DNA of 64,000 nucleotides from Ichthyobacterium seriolicida (GTDB lineage Bacteria; Bacteroidota; Bacteroidia; Flavobacteriales; Ichthyobacteriaceae): NCBI RefSeq assembly GCF_002369955.1, contig NZ_AP014564.1, positions 1,720,996 to 1,784,995 of the forward strand, read 5' to 3'. Shown piece by piece: positions 27,973 to 37,082 of this stretch (position 1 is its first letter; each line of letters starts with the position of its first letter). The notes under the pieces were generated by a model. It saw only the letters and a program-made list of their open reading frames with translations, ran no database searches and was not told where the DNA came from. The position numbers and the translations under genes were made by a program.

Positions 27973-29253
27973 ATGAAAATATTTAATCTAAGAAAAGCAT
28001 CATTGCTCATATTGTCAGTTCTTTTTACGTTTTCGTGTGATAAGAACAAAGTATTTCCTGAAAATGAAGATTCTCAAAGCACAATTCCTAAAGAGATAAT
28101 CAGTGTAAAGTTAAAGGAATCTCAAAATCCTCAAATAGGGGGTGTTGATATAACCGCTAAAGTTATTGAATCAAACGGGCAAAAAATCTATGTTTTATTA
28201 TTGCCTAATGATGTAGATGCTGAAATTAAAGAGTTTAAACCTACGATTGAGATATCCGAAAATACTACTATAATCCCTGAGAGTGGTTTAGCTCAAGAAT
28301 TGGGAAAGATTGTTTTTACTGAAAATGTTTTTGATTTATACCAATCAGGTGTAGAATATACTGTTACAGCTACTCAAGACAACTCAACTAAAAAATATAA
28401 AGTTATAGCTTTTAGAGCTCCCGATGCTATTAATGCTGCTGAAACTGCAATTAAGGCTAATGATAAGCTTTTAACAAATTCTGATATTACTGCTACATCT
28501 GTTGATGATCTAAACCAAACTATAACATTTGGTTCTGCAGAAAATCCTAATCTAAAAAATGAAGTTGCCGATGAGAGTATTGAATTAGGTATAACTGTAG
28601 AATTTAATAGGGGAATTCCACATGGGGGTAAAGATAATTATGAGAAAATCCCTCCCCCAACTACTCCAGCTAGAGCTACCTTCAATAAGAAAGAAGAAGA
28701 TGAAAATACTTATGAAGCCATTATTCCAATCACTTATAAAATAGAGGATATAGCCTTTGTAAATCAATATAAAGCTATCATATATAAAAAATCTGATACT
28801 CAGGTTGAACAAGAGAAACTAATTGATACTGCTATTGCACCCATTAAAAAAAAGATTGAAGCTTTAGTAACTGTTGCTAATATCTTTAATAATGAAGTTA
28901 GTGCTGCTAAAACTTCTATTATTATAGGATATATTCAGAATACTCAGGTTGAAGCTGTTAAGACTGCTGCTGATGCTGCTGTTGCTAAAGCTTATGACGT
29001 TATATCTGCCGTTACTACCTTAGACTTAGATGAAATTGATGAGGCTGTTAAATCCGCTATTGATAAAGCTAAGACTGCTGCTGAAAAAGTTAAAGAGTCC
29101 ACTGAAAAAGCTAAAGAAGCTATTATCACTGCTGCTGCTATTGAACCTGCTAAATTTACTGTTGAGGCTTCTCGTGAACTTGGCATGACTTGTATAGCTG
29201 CTGATGAAGCTAAGAAAGCTATTGAAGAGGCTAATGAAGCTCTTAATCTCTGA
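27973..29253 (+). CDS. Array gene 8: short member with reduced stalk
   Basis: 426 residues from the ATG aligned with the paralogues; the frame is open 14 codons further upstream, but that part overlaps the promoter dyad. Lipobox FTFSC (Cys22) and a full head (to about 285) are present. The C-terminal part is only about 140 residues and less repetitive: KTAADAAVAKAYDVISAV, then a Lys/Ala/Glu-rich helix and TVEASRELGMTCIAADEAKKAIEEANEAL. It contains a Cys and a Met, which the long stalks avoid, and lacks the AITIS-type end. It is the last gene of the array and has a different terminator. It may represent an older or differently used head protein. Function unknown. Confidence 0.8.
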   Translation: MKIFNLRKASLLILSVLFTFSCDKNKVFPENEDSQSTIPKEIISVKLKESQNPQIGGVDITAKVIESNGQKIYVLLLPNDVDAEIKEFKPTIEISENTTIIPESGLAQELGKIVFTENVFDLYQSGVEYTVTATQDNSTKKYKVIAFRAPDAINAAETAIKANDKLLTNSDITATSVDDLNQTITFGSAENPNLKNEVADESIELGITVEFNRGIPHGGKDNYEKIPPPTTPARATFNKKEEDENTYEAIIPITYKIEDIAFVNQYKAIIYKKSDTQVEQEKLIDTAIAPIKKKIEALVTVANIFNNEVSAAKTSIIIGYIQNTQVEAVKTAADAAVAKAYDVISAVTTLDLDEIDEAVKSAIDKAKTAAEKVKESTEKAKEAIITAAAIEPAKFTVEASRELGMTCIAADEAKKAIEEANEALNL

Positions 29254-29287
29254 ATCTACCAAGGGCTAGTTAAATCTTAAAAGAATT

Positions 29288-29321
29288 AACCACTATAGTT
29301 ATTTGCTGTAGTGGTTTTTTT
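29288..29321 (+). terminator. Terminator after array gene 8
   Basis: AACCACTA and TAGTGGTT pair across a central loop and are followed by a T-tract. It is unrelated to the GGGG/CCCC terminators of the other array genes. Confidence 0.8.
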
Positions 29322-29568
29322 ATATGACCGCTAGCTTAAACTCGGTTAATAAAAGCAAATGTATTTTTTTAGATAAAAAGAAATGAAAAATAAAAAGGCT
29401 CCAAAAAAAATAAGCTTATCTTTTCTCTTTTTATCTTTTTATCTTTTTATCTTTTTAAAAACTTGGGAGAAATTTGTTTCGGTATAAAACTTTTGAGTAC
29501 ATAACTAAAACATTTCTGTTTTGTGTGACACACAATATATTATTTTTTCGCAATATATTTTTTTTTAG

Positions 29569-29644
29569 TAGGTAGATAGATTGGCAAAAAAGTTTAATCC
29601 TAAAAATAGGTAGATAGATTGGCAAAAAAGTTTAATCCTAAAAA
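29569..29644. repeat. 38-base tandem repeat, two copies
   Basis: The unit starts TAGGTAGATAGATTGGCAAA and is repeated once without a gap (29569-29606 and 29607-29644). Confidence 0.85.
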
Positions 29645-29749
29645 ATGGTGCAAAAAACAAAGAAGACGAGTTTTGTTTGATTAGTAAAAAAGTTAAGGGA
29701 AAAAGATCATGTCTAATCTATTTTAATATAACTATGATTAATCTGGATT
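29636..29749 (+). mobile_element. Relic of an IS1380 right end
   Basis: Starts AAAAATGGTGCAAAAAACAA and ends CTATGATTAATCTGGATT. It aligns along its length with the right non-coding end of the IS1380 element (about 50728-50837), with scattered substitutions. No transposase sequence remains. Confidence 0.7.
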
Positions 29750-29801
29750 AATCTAATTCAGGTTAATAATTTCATTAACTAAAATTATTAAGTATAAAAA
29801 A

Positions 29802-29809
29802 TAACTTTG
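29802..29809 (+). promoter_or_regulatory. Candidate -7 box, distal hemC promoter
   Basis: TAACTTTG matches TAnnTTTG exactly. It lies about 100 bases before hemC, and a nearer candidate exists at 29860. Confidence 0.35.
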
Positions 29810-29859
29810 CAAGAATTTTAAAACCATTATAGTTTAATAGTATAACTAAAAAAGGAAAA

Positions 29860-29867
29860 TATATTTG
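29860..29867 (+). promoter_or_regulatory. Candidate -7 box, proximal hemC promoter
   Basis: TATATTTG matches TAnnTTTG exactly, 41 bases before the hemC ATG. Confidence 0.45.
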
Positions 29868-29908
29868 TCGTTGTGACGATTATTATTTTGACCTTGTCGT
29901 AGTTTTTT

Positions 29909-30826
29909 ATGGGAAAAAAAATAAGATTAGGAACCAGAAGTAGTCAATTAGCTATGTATCAAGCAAGGCTAGTAGAACAAAAAATAAGAGAATTTGGATG
30001 TGAAATTGAAATAGTGCCTATAAAATCCACAGGAGATTTAATATTAGACACTCCCATATACGACTTGAATATAGTAGGCGTATTTACCAAATCTTTGGAT
30101 ATAGCCCTTCTGAATAACGATATAGATATCGCCGTTCATTCTATGAAAGACGTTCCAACTTCATTACCCCAAGGCATAGTGCAAGGCGCTGTATTAAAAC
30201 GTGGAAACACTCGAGATGCCTTAGTTTATGCCGACGATGATATACTAAATAATTTTGACAAAAAAATCAATATAGCAACTGGAAGTCTCAGAAGAAAAGC
30301 TTTTTGGAAAAACAAATACCCAAATCACATAATACACGATTTGAGAGGTAATGTAAACAATCGCCTCAAAGAGATTCAAAAACCTAATATAGACGCTGCT
30401 ATCTTTGCAGAAGTCGGACTAAAGAGGATAAATATTTTACCTGAAAAACACATAATCTTAGATTGGATGATCCCAGCTCCTGCCCAAGGAGCAATAATGA
30501 TAACATGTAGAAAAGGTGAAACTCAGATCTTAGATATAATTAAAGAGATAAACTGCGAAAAAACTAATCTTTGTGTAGGTATAGAACGAGATTTCTTGAG
30601 TGGCCTAGAGGGAGGATGCACAGCTCCTATTGGAGCAATAGCTGAATTAAAAGATGAGAGTATACACTTTAAAGGAGCTCTATTAGATAGAGATGGGAAT
30701 AAAAAAATATATATAGAAAGGGTTTTCTCGATAAGAGATTCCTCAAATATGGGATTTAAATTAGCTACAGAATGCTTAGAAAGAGGTGGGGATAAAATCA
30801 TGAGTGAATTAAATAAACTACTCTAG
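29909..30826 (+). CDS. hemC: Hydroxymethylbilane synthase (porphobilinogen deaminase)
   Basis: 305 residues, the usual length. It polymerises four porphobilinogen molecules into hydroxymethylbilane in haem synthesis. Visible motifs are the N-terminal RLGTRSSQLAMYQA, AVHSMKDVPTSLP, ATGSLRRKAF, DLRGNVNNRL and PAPAQGAI. The dipyrromethane cofactor Cys lies in GLEGGCTAPIGA (about residue 237). The frame, start and all active-site motifs are intact. It is followed 29 bases later by coaX on the same strand, so the two may be transcribed together. Cytoplasmic enzyme. Confidence 0.97.
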   Translation: MGKKIRLGTRSSQLAMYQARLVEQKIREFGCEIEIVPIKSTGDLILDTPIYDLNIVGVFTKSLDIALLNNDIDIAVHSMKDVPTSLPQGIVQGAVLKRGNTRDALVYADDDILNNFDKKINIATGSLRRKAFWKNKYPNHIIHDLRGNVNNRLKEIQKPNIDAAIFAEVGLKRINILPEKHIILDWMIPAPAQGAIMITCRKGETQILDIIKEINCEKTNLCVGIERDFLSGLEGGCTAPIGAIAELKDESIHFKGALLDRDGNKKIYIERVFSIRDSSNMGFKLATECLERGGDKIMSELNKLL

Positions 30827-30855
30827 AATAAAAAATAATAGACTCTAAATTTCAC

Positions 30856-31608
30856 ATGGATGAAAAAAGCCGTTTAAACCTAGTCGTAGATATAGGTAAT
30901 ACATCGACTAAGATATCCGTATTCGAAAATGAGAGACATCTCTTGTTTGAGAGAATAGATATTTCAAAAGTTGAAAATGTTTTAAAAGATCTTTTTAATA
31001 AATACAATATAAGAGCAGCTATCATATCTAATGTAAAAGATAACACAGATTCTGTATACTCTATTATTGAGAAAAAGTGTGAGGTTTTAATCATGTCCAA
31101 AGATTTAAAGTTTCCCTTTATAAATAAATACAAGAGCCCTGAAACATTAGGTAGTGATAGGCTCGCCCTAGTAACAGCAGCTACACAGATATTTCCAAAT
31201 AAAAATGTCCTAGTAATAGATGCTGGAAGCTGCATAACATACGACCTCATAAATGACAATAGAGAATATATGGGAGGAGCCATATCTCCTGGATTACAAA
31301 TGAGGTTCAAATCATTAAATATGCTGACTGGAAAATTACCCTTAGTGGAATTGGATAAAAAAGTATCCACAATAGGATACGATACTATTTCTTGTATAAA
31401 CACAGGCGTTTATAAGGGAACCATATATGAGATAGAAGGTTTTATTTCGAAGTATAAAGAAATATTTAAGGAATTAATAATAATAACAACTGGAGGAGAT
31501 TCTTATAATTTGTTTAGAAAAATACAATGTTTTACATTTGCCCCCCCCCTGCTTTTGCAAAAAGGACTTAATTTTGTTTTGAATAATAACATAGAAAATA
31601 CCCAGTAG
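30856..31608 (+). CDS. coaX: Type III pantothenate kinase
   Basis: 250 residues. Catalyses the first step of coenzyme A synthesis, phosphorylation of pantothenate; type III enzymes need a monovalent cation and are not inhibited by CoA (established). The ASKHA-fold motifs are present: phosphate-1 VVDIGNTSTKISVFE, the substrate loop PETLGSDRLALV, phosphate-2 VIDAGSCITYDL and GGAISPGLQMRF. It opens a closely spaced run of eight genes (gaps of 0-14 bases) that continues through lptC to the SPOR-domain gene. Confidence 0.95.
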   Translation: MDEKSRLNLVVDIGNTSTKISVFENERHLLFERIDISKVENVLKDLFNKYNIRAAIISNVKDNTDSVYSIIEKKCEVLIMSKDLKFPFINKYKSPETLGSDRLALVTAATQIFPNKNVLVIDAGSCITYDLINDNREYMGGAISPGLQMRFKSLNMLTGKLPLVELDKKVSTIGYDTISCINTGVYKGTIYEIEGFISKYKEIFKELIIITTGGDSYNLFRKIQCFTFAPPLLLQKGLNFVLNNNIENTQ

Positions 31609-31614
31609 TAACAC

Positions 31615-32880
31615 ATGATCTTATCAAAAAAGATATGCCTGTGCATAACATTTATTTTCCCATTATTTTCAATGGGCCAGAAAAATTCTGTCTCTCCTTA
31701 TTCTAGTTATGGATTAGGAGAGATTAGAAATAGTGCAACCGCGTCGAATCAAATTGGATTAGACGCCACTTATAGCAGCCCTACAGATATAAATATGGCT
31801 AATCCAGCTAGTTATGCATCCATTAAGCTAACTGCATTTTCCATGGCTATGACCAATTCTTTTGTAAATATGAAATCCAATGATAAAGAGAGCTCTAGCC
31901 CTAATTTTAGATTCGACCACGTAGCTATAGCCTTCCCAATGGGTAATTTTGGATTGAGCATAGGCTTTCTTCCAAAGTTTTCTGTTGGATACGATATCAC
32001 TAGAAAAACTAAACTAAAAGATGATTCTAAGAGATCAGATTCATTTGAAGGTTATGGAGGGATAAATAAAGCTTATATAGGTTTGGGATACGAAATAATG
32101 GATTTTAGAATAGGAGTAAATACTTCTTATTTATTCGGCAAATACACTAATAATAAGATATATGCAACAGATAAATTCAGCTTGTATACTAAAGAGGTTT
32201 TCATAAATAATCTAACTGGAGTTCAATTTGATATAGGTGCTCAATACACATTTAGATTAAATGAAAATATCAATTTAAACTTAGGAAGCACATATACTTT
32301 TAAAACCCCTTTAAAAGGTAAAGAATCTAATATGATATATACTTATACTAAGGGCGCCTCAATCAATCTGGAAACGGATAAGAAATACGCACTCAAAGAA
32401 GAAAAAGATATAACTACTCATATACCTACAAATATGGGATTGGGATTTTCCCTATCTAGTGATATGAAATGGCTTATAGGATTTAACTATGAGAAATATA
32501 ACAGTGTCAATATGAGTTTCTTCGACAGGGATAAGGAAAAGAACGTGTCATATGGCGATTATCACAAATTATCTATAGGCGGGCATTATATTCCTGATAT
32601 AACATCTCTGACTAATTTTTTTGAAAAAGTGACATATAAAGCTGGTGCTCATTACACTGTAACACCTTTAATCTTAAATGATCAAACTATAAACGATATA
32701 GGAGCCTTCATAGGCTTTGGAATACCTTTTGGAAAATCTTCTATCTCTAGATTAGATCTAGGATTTGAGGTTAATGTAATAGGTAATCAAAGTGATGTAC
32801 TCATCCGTGAAACTCACTACAACGTAAAAATAGGCATCTCACTAAATGACAAATGGTTTATAGAAAAAAAATATTACTAG
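31615..32880 (+). CDS. Putative outer-membrane beta-barrel protein
   Basis: 421 residues with a cleavable signal peptide (LFSMGQ at the cleavage region). The mature part begins with SPYSSYGLGEIRNSATASNQ and continues as alternating short amphipathic strands ending in aromatic residues, for example FGLSIGFLPKFSVGYDITR, the pattern of an outer-membrane barrel. The same kind of protein follows coaX in many flavobacteria (established synteny), without an assigned function. It lies six bases after coaX and eight before the TPR gene. Confidence 0.7.
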   Translation: MILSKKICLCITFIFPLFSMGQKNSVSPYSSYGLGEIRNSATASNQIGLDATYSSPTDINMANPASYASIKLTAFSMAMTNSFVNMKSNDKESSSPNFRFDHVAIAFPMGNFGLSIGFLPKFSVGYDITRKTKLKDDSKRSDSFEGYGGINKAYIGLGYEIMDFRIGVNTSYLFGKYTNNKIYATDKFSLYTKEVFINNLTGVQFDIGAQYTFRLNENINLNLGSTYTFKTPLKGKESNMIYTYTKGASINLETDKKYALKEEKDITTHIPTNMGLGFSLSSDMKWLIGFNYEKYNSVNMSFFDRDKEKNVSYGDYHKLSIGGHYIPDITSLTNFFEKVTYKAGAHYTVTPLILNDQTINDIGAFIGFGIPFGKSSISRLDLGFEVNVIGNQSDVLIRETHYNVKIGISLNDKWFIEKKYY

Positions 32881-32887
32881 AAAGAAG

Positions 32888-34282
32888 ATGAAAATAAAAA
32901 GAGCGGAAAAGACATTCAGTCTAAAAATAATTGTTGCCATATTCCTGATTTTTTCAAACTACACTATTGCACAAGAAGGAATTAATGATTATACCAATGA
33001 AAATAAGTGTAAAGAAAAACTATCTATCTATTATGAATATTTCAAATCTGGGAATTACAATGATTCTTATAACGCTTGGAAATATTGTTTTGACAACTGT
33101 CCAAAATCACATATTAATGTGTACATACACGGACCTAAATTAGTAGAGTTTAAATTAAAAAATGCTAAGACAAAAGAAGAAAAAGAAAAATATAAAGAGC
33201 TCTTGGTCTCTGTATTTGACAACAGGTTAAAAAACTTTCCCGATAAAAGGGGATATGTATTAGGTCTGAAAGGGTCTAATATGATGAAACACAAAATAGG
33301 TGACTTAGAGGAAGTCTTTAACATATTAAATGAATCTTGTGAATTAGAAAAAGATGAATCATCGGGGTCTACACTGTATAATTATTTTTTGTGCTCTGTA
33401 AAATTGTTCAATAACAAGGTATTCTCTACCGAGAAAATATTTGATATATACTCTTACACATCAGAGTGCTTACAAGGATCTAAAGAAAAACTAGACAAAA
33501 TAAAAGATGAATTATCTTCTAAAGAAAAATTATCTGCTAAGGATAAAAAACTCCTGAGGAAAACCAAAAGTAATCTAAAGATTATCAATGCTGTCAAAAT
33601 AAATATTAACAAAGTAATAGCTCCCCTGGCCTCTTGTGAAAAATTAGAAAAATTTTATTCAAACAATATAAAAACAAATAAAAAAGAAGAGTGGATTAAA
33701 TCTGCCATTAAAATGTTGATGACAAAGAAATGTACAGATACTCCTATTTTTCTAGATTTAATAAAACTCAGTTACGAACTAAATCCAACTCCAGGTATAG
33801 CTAGAATAATAGGTAATAAGTATTTTTCTATGAAAGATTATAAAAATGCCATAAAATATTACGAAATATCTGCCAATGAGGAAGACGACAATAAAAAGAA
33901 AGCTGACAACTATATTAGCATTGCCAAGTCATATATGAGTCAGAAAGACAAACACACAGCTAGAGAGTTTATATACAAAGCCATAGAGAGTAAAAAAGAT
34001 TATGGAAAACCATATATGATTCTTGGAAATTTATATGCCAACAGCGCCAACGAATGTGGAGCTAATGAATTCGAGAAGAGATGCGTATACTGGTTGGCTA
34101 TATCTACTTTCAACAAGGCTGCTTCGGTAGATCCATCTATGGCGAATGAGGCTAAAAAAATGGCAAAGACATATATGAAATTAGCTCCTGATAAAACATT
34201 AATCTTTAAATTTGGGCATTCCAATGGAGATCGCATCAAAATAAAATGTTGGATTAATAAGGAAGTAATTGTAAGTCAATAA
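32888..34282 (+). CDS. TPR-repeat protein, exported
   Basis: 464 residues with a signal peptide (cleavage near NYTIAQ). The C-terminal half has tetratricopeptide-like helices: KYFSMKDYKNAIKYYEISA, ADNYISIAKSYMSQKDKHTA and a copy including MILGNLYANSANECG. Several Cys pairs (CKEKL, YCFDNCPKS, CGANEFEKRC) suggest disulfides in the periplasm. The central part (about 200-280) is Lys-rich. The position between an outer-membrane protein and lptC suggests an envelope-assembly role, but the sequence gives no specific function. Confidence 0.7.
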   Translation: MKIKRAEKTFSLKIIVAIFLIFSNYTIAQEGINDYTNENKCKEKLSIYYEYFKSGNYNDSYNAWKYCFDNCPKSHINVYIHGPKLVEFKLKNAKTKEEKEKYKELLVSVFDNRLKNFPDKRGYVLGLKGSNMMKHKIGDLEEVFNILNESCELEKDESSGSTLYNYFLCSVKLFNNKVFSTEKIFDIYSYTSECLQGSKEKLDKIKDELSSKEKLSAKDKKLLRKTKSNLKIINAVKININKVIAPLASCEKLEKFYSNNIKTNKKEEWIKSAIKMLMTKKCTDTPIFLDLIKLSYELNPTPGIARIIGNKYFSMKDYKNAIKYYEISANEEDDNKKKADNYISIAKSYMSQKDKHTAREFIYKAIESKKDYGKPYMILGNLYANSANECGANEFEKRCVYWLAISTFNKAASVDPSMANEAKKMAKTYMKLAPDKTLIFKFGHSNGDRIKIKCWINKEVIVSQ

Positions 34283-34828
34283 ATGATATCAAAAAAAAGT
34301 TTGTTAGTCTCACTATTGTCAATATTCCTTTTGTCTTGTGAAAATAATATTGAAGAAATAGACAAAATCATCGATATCAGTGAGATGAGGACTAATTATG
34401 CTAAATCATTAAATTTGGTTTATACCGACTCTGGCAGGGTAAAAGTCAGGTTTAAGACTCCTGAAGTTATAGCCTTTGATAAAAAAGAAGAACCGTATAG
34501 AGAATTTCCAAAAGGAATTGAAGTTAGTGTATTCAACGATGAAGTAGAAGGAGCGGCTAATTTTATCAAATCGAATTACGCCAAAGAATATACAACTAAG
34601 GGTTTTTTAGAATTGAAAAGCAATGTTATAATTATAAATTCCAAAGGAGATACTATATACACAGAAGAGTTGTTTTGGGACAGAGTGACTAAAAAAATAT
34701 ATTCCGAAGATTTAGTTAAAATATCGAGTAAAAACGAAACATTGATAGGAAAAAACGGATTTGAAGCTCCCGATGATATGTCTACATATAACCTCAAGGG
34801 AATCAGTGGAGATATAAATATGGAATGA
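34283..34828 (+). CDS. lptC: LPS export protein LptC
   Basis: 181-residue lipoprotein-type protein (lipobox FLLSC, Cys19). Features of flavobacterial LptC are the segment YTDSGRVKVRFKTPEVIAF, YREFPKGIEVSVFND and TEELFWDRVTKKIYSEDLVKI. LptC is the bitopic periplasmic component that passes lipopolysaccharide from the LptB2FG transporter to LptA. The gene starts on the base after the stop codon of the TPR gene and overlaps the next small gene by four bases, so all three are probably translated from one message. Confidence 0.85.
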   Translation: MISKKSLLVSLLSIFLLSCENNIEEIDKIIDISEMRTNYAKSLNLVYTDSGRVKVRFKTPEVIAFDKKEEPYREFPKGIEVSVFNDEVEGAANFIKSNYAKEYTTKGFLELKSNVIIINSKGDTIYTEELFWDRVTKKIYSEDLVKISSKNETLIGKNGFEAPDDMSTYNLKGISGDINME

Positions 34829-35010
34829 TGAAAAAAATAATTGTATTAATTCAATACACATGGTTAGTAATAGCTGCTGTATCACTATTTGAAATAATCT
34901 GTTGTTGGTCTTCAAACAGAAGTAGATCTTATATATTTTTAGTATTTTTTATCTCATCTGTACTAATGTTTTTTATTCGAAAAAGACAGCACGCGAATAA
35001 TAAAGAATAA
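34825..35010 (+). CDS. Small two-helix membrane protein
   Basis: 61 residues with two hydrophobic segments (VLIQYTWLVIAAVSLFEII and SYIFLVFFISSVLMFFI) and a charged tail. It overlaps lptC by ATGA and ends ten bases before the CBS-domain gene. A small membrane protein at this place is common in flavobacteria. No function is known, but the tight spacing argues that it is real. Confidence 0.7.
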   Translation: MMKKIIVLIQYTWLVIAAVSLFEIICCWSSNRSRSYIFLVFFISSVLMFFIRKRQHANNKE

Positions 35011-35019
35011 ATGGTATAA

Positions 35020-36285
35020 ATGACGGATTCTATAATTATTTTTGTAAGCATACTGTGCTCTGCTTTTTTTTCAGGAATGGAAATAGCCTTTGTAGCATCT
35101 AGCCGTATGAGGATGAAAATAGATAGCACTAAGGGGAATAGAATATCTTCCATGTTGGCTACAATATCTAAAAATCCAAACAAATTCATAGTAACTACCC
35201 TTATAGGTAACAATATATCTGTGGTCGTATACGGTATATGTATGGGGAGCCTTATAAGTAAAAACATTTTCCCAGGAATAGATCCTGAAAATGTTCCATG
35301 GTGGATTTTATTAATACAAACAGTATTATCTACAAGTATAATATTAGTAACTGCGGAGTTTTTACCAAAAGTGGTTTTTATGTTATATCCAAATAAACTG
35401 TTGAACTTTTTTACAATTCCAAGTTATTTATTTTATCAGATTTTATCCATCACCAAGATAACAGATTTCGTCATTTTGTGTTCAAATACTTTTCTCAAAG
35501 TGTTTTTTAAAATTAATCCAAACAAAAACAACGATGTCCTCAAAATGGAAGATCTAGGAGAATACGTGTCTCAAGAGATAGAAACCGTATCTAATAAAAG
35601 AGATCTAAGCGTAGGGGAAATTCTAAAAAAAGCCTTAAAATTTTCTGATATTAAAATTAGATCTTCAATGGTTTCTCGTATAGAAATCGTTGCGTTGAGC
35701 ATAGATACCCCTATAGAAAAACTCAAAGAGAAATTCATAAAAACGGGATTCTCTAGAATACCTATCTACCGAGGAGATATAGATAATATAATCGGTTACG
35801 TACACTCATTTGAAATGTTTAAGCAACCCGAACACATCAAAGACGTCATATTGCCTATAAGCATCATTCCTGAAAGTCTATTGGTAAAAGAACTCTTAAA
35901 CATGTTGATAGAAAGCAAGAGAAATATAGCCATGGTAGTAGATGAATACGGAGCCACTTCAGGATTAATTACCATGGAAAATATAGTCGAAGAGCTATTT
36001 GGAGAAATAGAAGATGAACACGATAAAAATCTCTTAGTAGAAGTAAAAAAAAACGATTCTGAATTTATTTTTTCGGCTAAACTAGGAGTTAGCTATGTAA
36101 ATAAAAAATATCAATTGAATCTACCAGAATCTGAAGAGTATAGCACCTTGGGAGGATTAATAGTTTTCTACACAAAAGATATTCCCAAGAAAGACCACAA
36201 GATAACAATAGAAGACGATTTCTCCTTTTTGATAACGAAAGTTTCTGATACTAGAATAGAACAATTAGAACTCAAAATACTATAA
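35020..36285 (+). CDS. CNNM/HlyC-type membrane protein with CBS domains
   Basis: 421 residues. N-terminal DUF21 membrane domain (about 1-180; SAFFSGMEIAFVASSRMRM), CBS-pair region (about 205-325; FSRIPIYRGDIDNIIGYVHSFEMF and VVDEYGATSGLITMENIVEELFG) and C-terminal CorC/HlyC domain. Proteins of this family have been proposed as Mg2+ or Co2+ efflux proteins; older annotation calls them hemolysins. It is a paralogue of GldE at 1096-2382 but sits in the coaX-lptC run, where a non-motility CNNM protein is usual in flavobacteria. Confidence 0.85.
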   Translation: MTDSIIIFVSILCSAFFSGMEIAFVASSRMRMKIDSTKGNRISSMLATISKNPNKFIVTTLIGNNISVVVYGICMGSLISKNIFPGIDPENVPWWILLIQTVLSTSIILVTAEFLPKVVFMLYPNKLLNFFTIPSYLFYQILSITKITDFVILCSNTFLKVFFKINPNKNNDVLKMEDLGEYVSQEIETVSNKRDLSVGEILKKALKFSDIKIRSSMVSRIEIVALSIDTPIEKLKEKFIKTGFSRIPIYRGDIDNIIGYVHSFEMFKQPEHIKDVILPISIIPESLLVKELLNMLIESKRNIAMVVDEYGATSGLITMENIVEELFGEIEDEHDKNLLVEVKKNDSEFIFSAKLGVSYVNKKYQLNLPESEEYSTLGGLIVFYTKDIPKKDHKITIEDDFSFLITKVSDTRIEQLELKIL

Positions 36286-36298
36286 AGCAGTTATTTTA

Positions 36299-36742
36299 AT
36301 GAAATATATATATATATGTATAATGTGTGTCATTGGGACACTAGCCTTTTGTCAAGAAAAAAAAATAAAAGGTAAAGTGACCGTAATACAACACGACAGT
36401 ATATCAAAACACATATACGAATACAACAAAAACTTTAAAAAAGAAAAAAAGATAAAAGTATATAGAATACAGCTTTTTAATGGTGATAGAAAGAATGCAT
36501 TATCTATGAAGAGTAATTTTTTATCTCTATTTCCACAAGAAAAACACGTAGATATAATATTCGAATCCCCAGAGTTTAAAATCTTGATAGGAATTTTCAA
36601 AACCCGTCTAGAGGCTGAAAAATATCACAAAAACATAAAACGCGCTTTTAGTAATTCATTTGTCACCGTATCAAAAATACTAATAGACACTATAGATGAA
36701 ATAGAAAGTAGCAATAAAAAAAATCAAAAGCTATCTCAATAA
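36299..36742 (+). CDS. Exported SPOR-domain protein
   Basis: 147 residues with a signal peptide (GTLAFCQ near the cleavage site). Residues about 50-125 look like a SPOR fold: VYRIQLFNGDRKNALSMKSN, then FPQEKHVDIIFESPEFKILIG and FKTRLEAEKYHKNIKRAFSN. SPOR domains bind peptidoglycan lacking stem peptides, often at division sites. Last gene of the coaX run. A hairpin resembling an IS256 end lies immediately downstream and may end the transcript. Confidence 0.75.
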   Translation: MKYIYICIMCVIGTLAFCQEKKIKGKVTVIQHDSISKHIYEYNKNFKKEKKIKVYRIQLFNGDRKNALSMKSNFLSLFPQEKHVDIIFESPEFKILIGIFKTRLEAEKYHKNIKRAFSNSFVTVSKILIDTIDEIESSNKKNQKLSQ

Positions 36743-36749
36743 AAATGAC

Positions 36750-37082
36750 ACACTATCCCTTAAAGTGTGTAGATAAAAAAGGACATATTTTTTTGTTTTT
36801 ATTCATAGTCAAGCTCTTTTGTAAAAAATAGTTAAAAATTGATTCAAAATTATTCTCCAATTCAGTATCGGTTTGGACCATTTTTTTTGTAGCCTTCCTC
36901 AGAGCTAAAAAAGTAGATTTCATAACAGCATCATCTGTTGGGAATTACAATTTGTTTTTGGTATACTTCCTGATTTTTTCATTGAGGGTTTCAATCAATT
37001 TGGCCGTGTAAATAATTTTCCTGATTTCTACGGGAAATTCATAAAATGCAGATAGCTCTTCCCAGTTATTTTGTCAGCTTTT
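36750..37082 (-). pseudogene. IS256-family transposase relic (C-terminal part)
   Basis: Read on the minus strand from about 37080, the sequence encodes [40 protein letters not shown], stop, [20 protein letters not shown]. This is the conserved C-terminal region of IS256 (mutator-type) transposases. Two in-frame stops show that it is dead. The 5' part is missing, cut where an IS1380 derivative begins at 37083. The outer end at 36750 (ACACTATCCCTTAAAGTGTG) is the terminal inverted repeat and can itself form an ACACT/AGTGT hairpin. Confidence 0.8.

Larger units (their letters stand above)
29254..29908. other. Intergenic region between the lipoprotein array and hemC
   Basis: No gene is recognised in these 655 bases. 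They hold the array-gene-8 terminator, a short ATCTTTTT microsatellite (about 29428-29457), a 38-base tandem duplication (29569-29644), a relic of an IS1380 right end (29636-29749) and two candidate hemC promoter boxes. Confidence 0.7.

Noticed and set aside
6333-29253. CRISPR-like or satellite array because of the dense short repeats
   Set aside because: The repeats are codon-level and stay in frame with a continuous Ala-rich protein; there are no regular spacers.
29422-29460. ATCTTTTT microsatellite as a phase-variable promoter element for hemC
   Set aside because: It lies more than 400 bases upstream of hemC, beyond a terminator and an IS relic; nearer promoter boxes exist.
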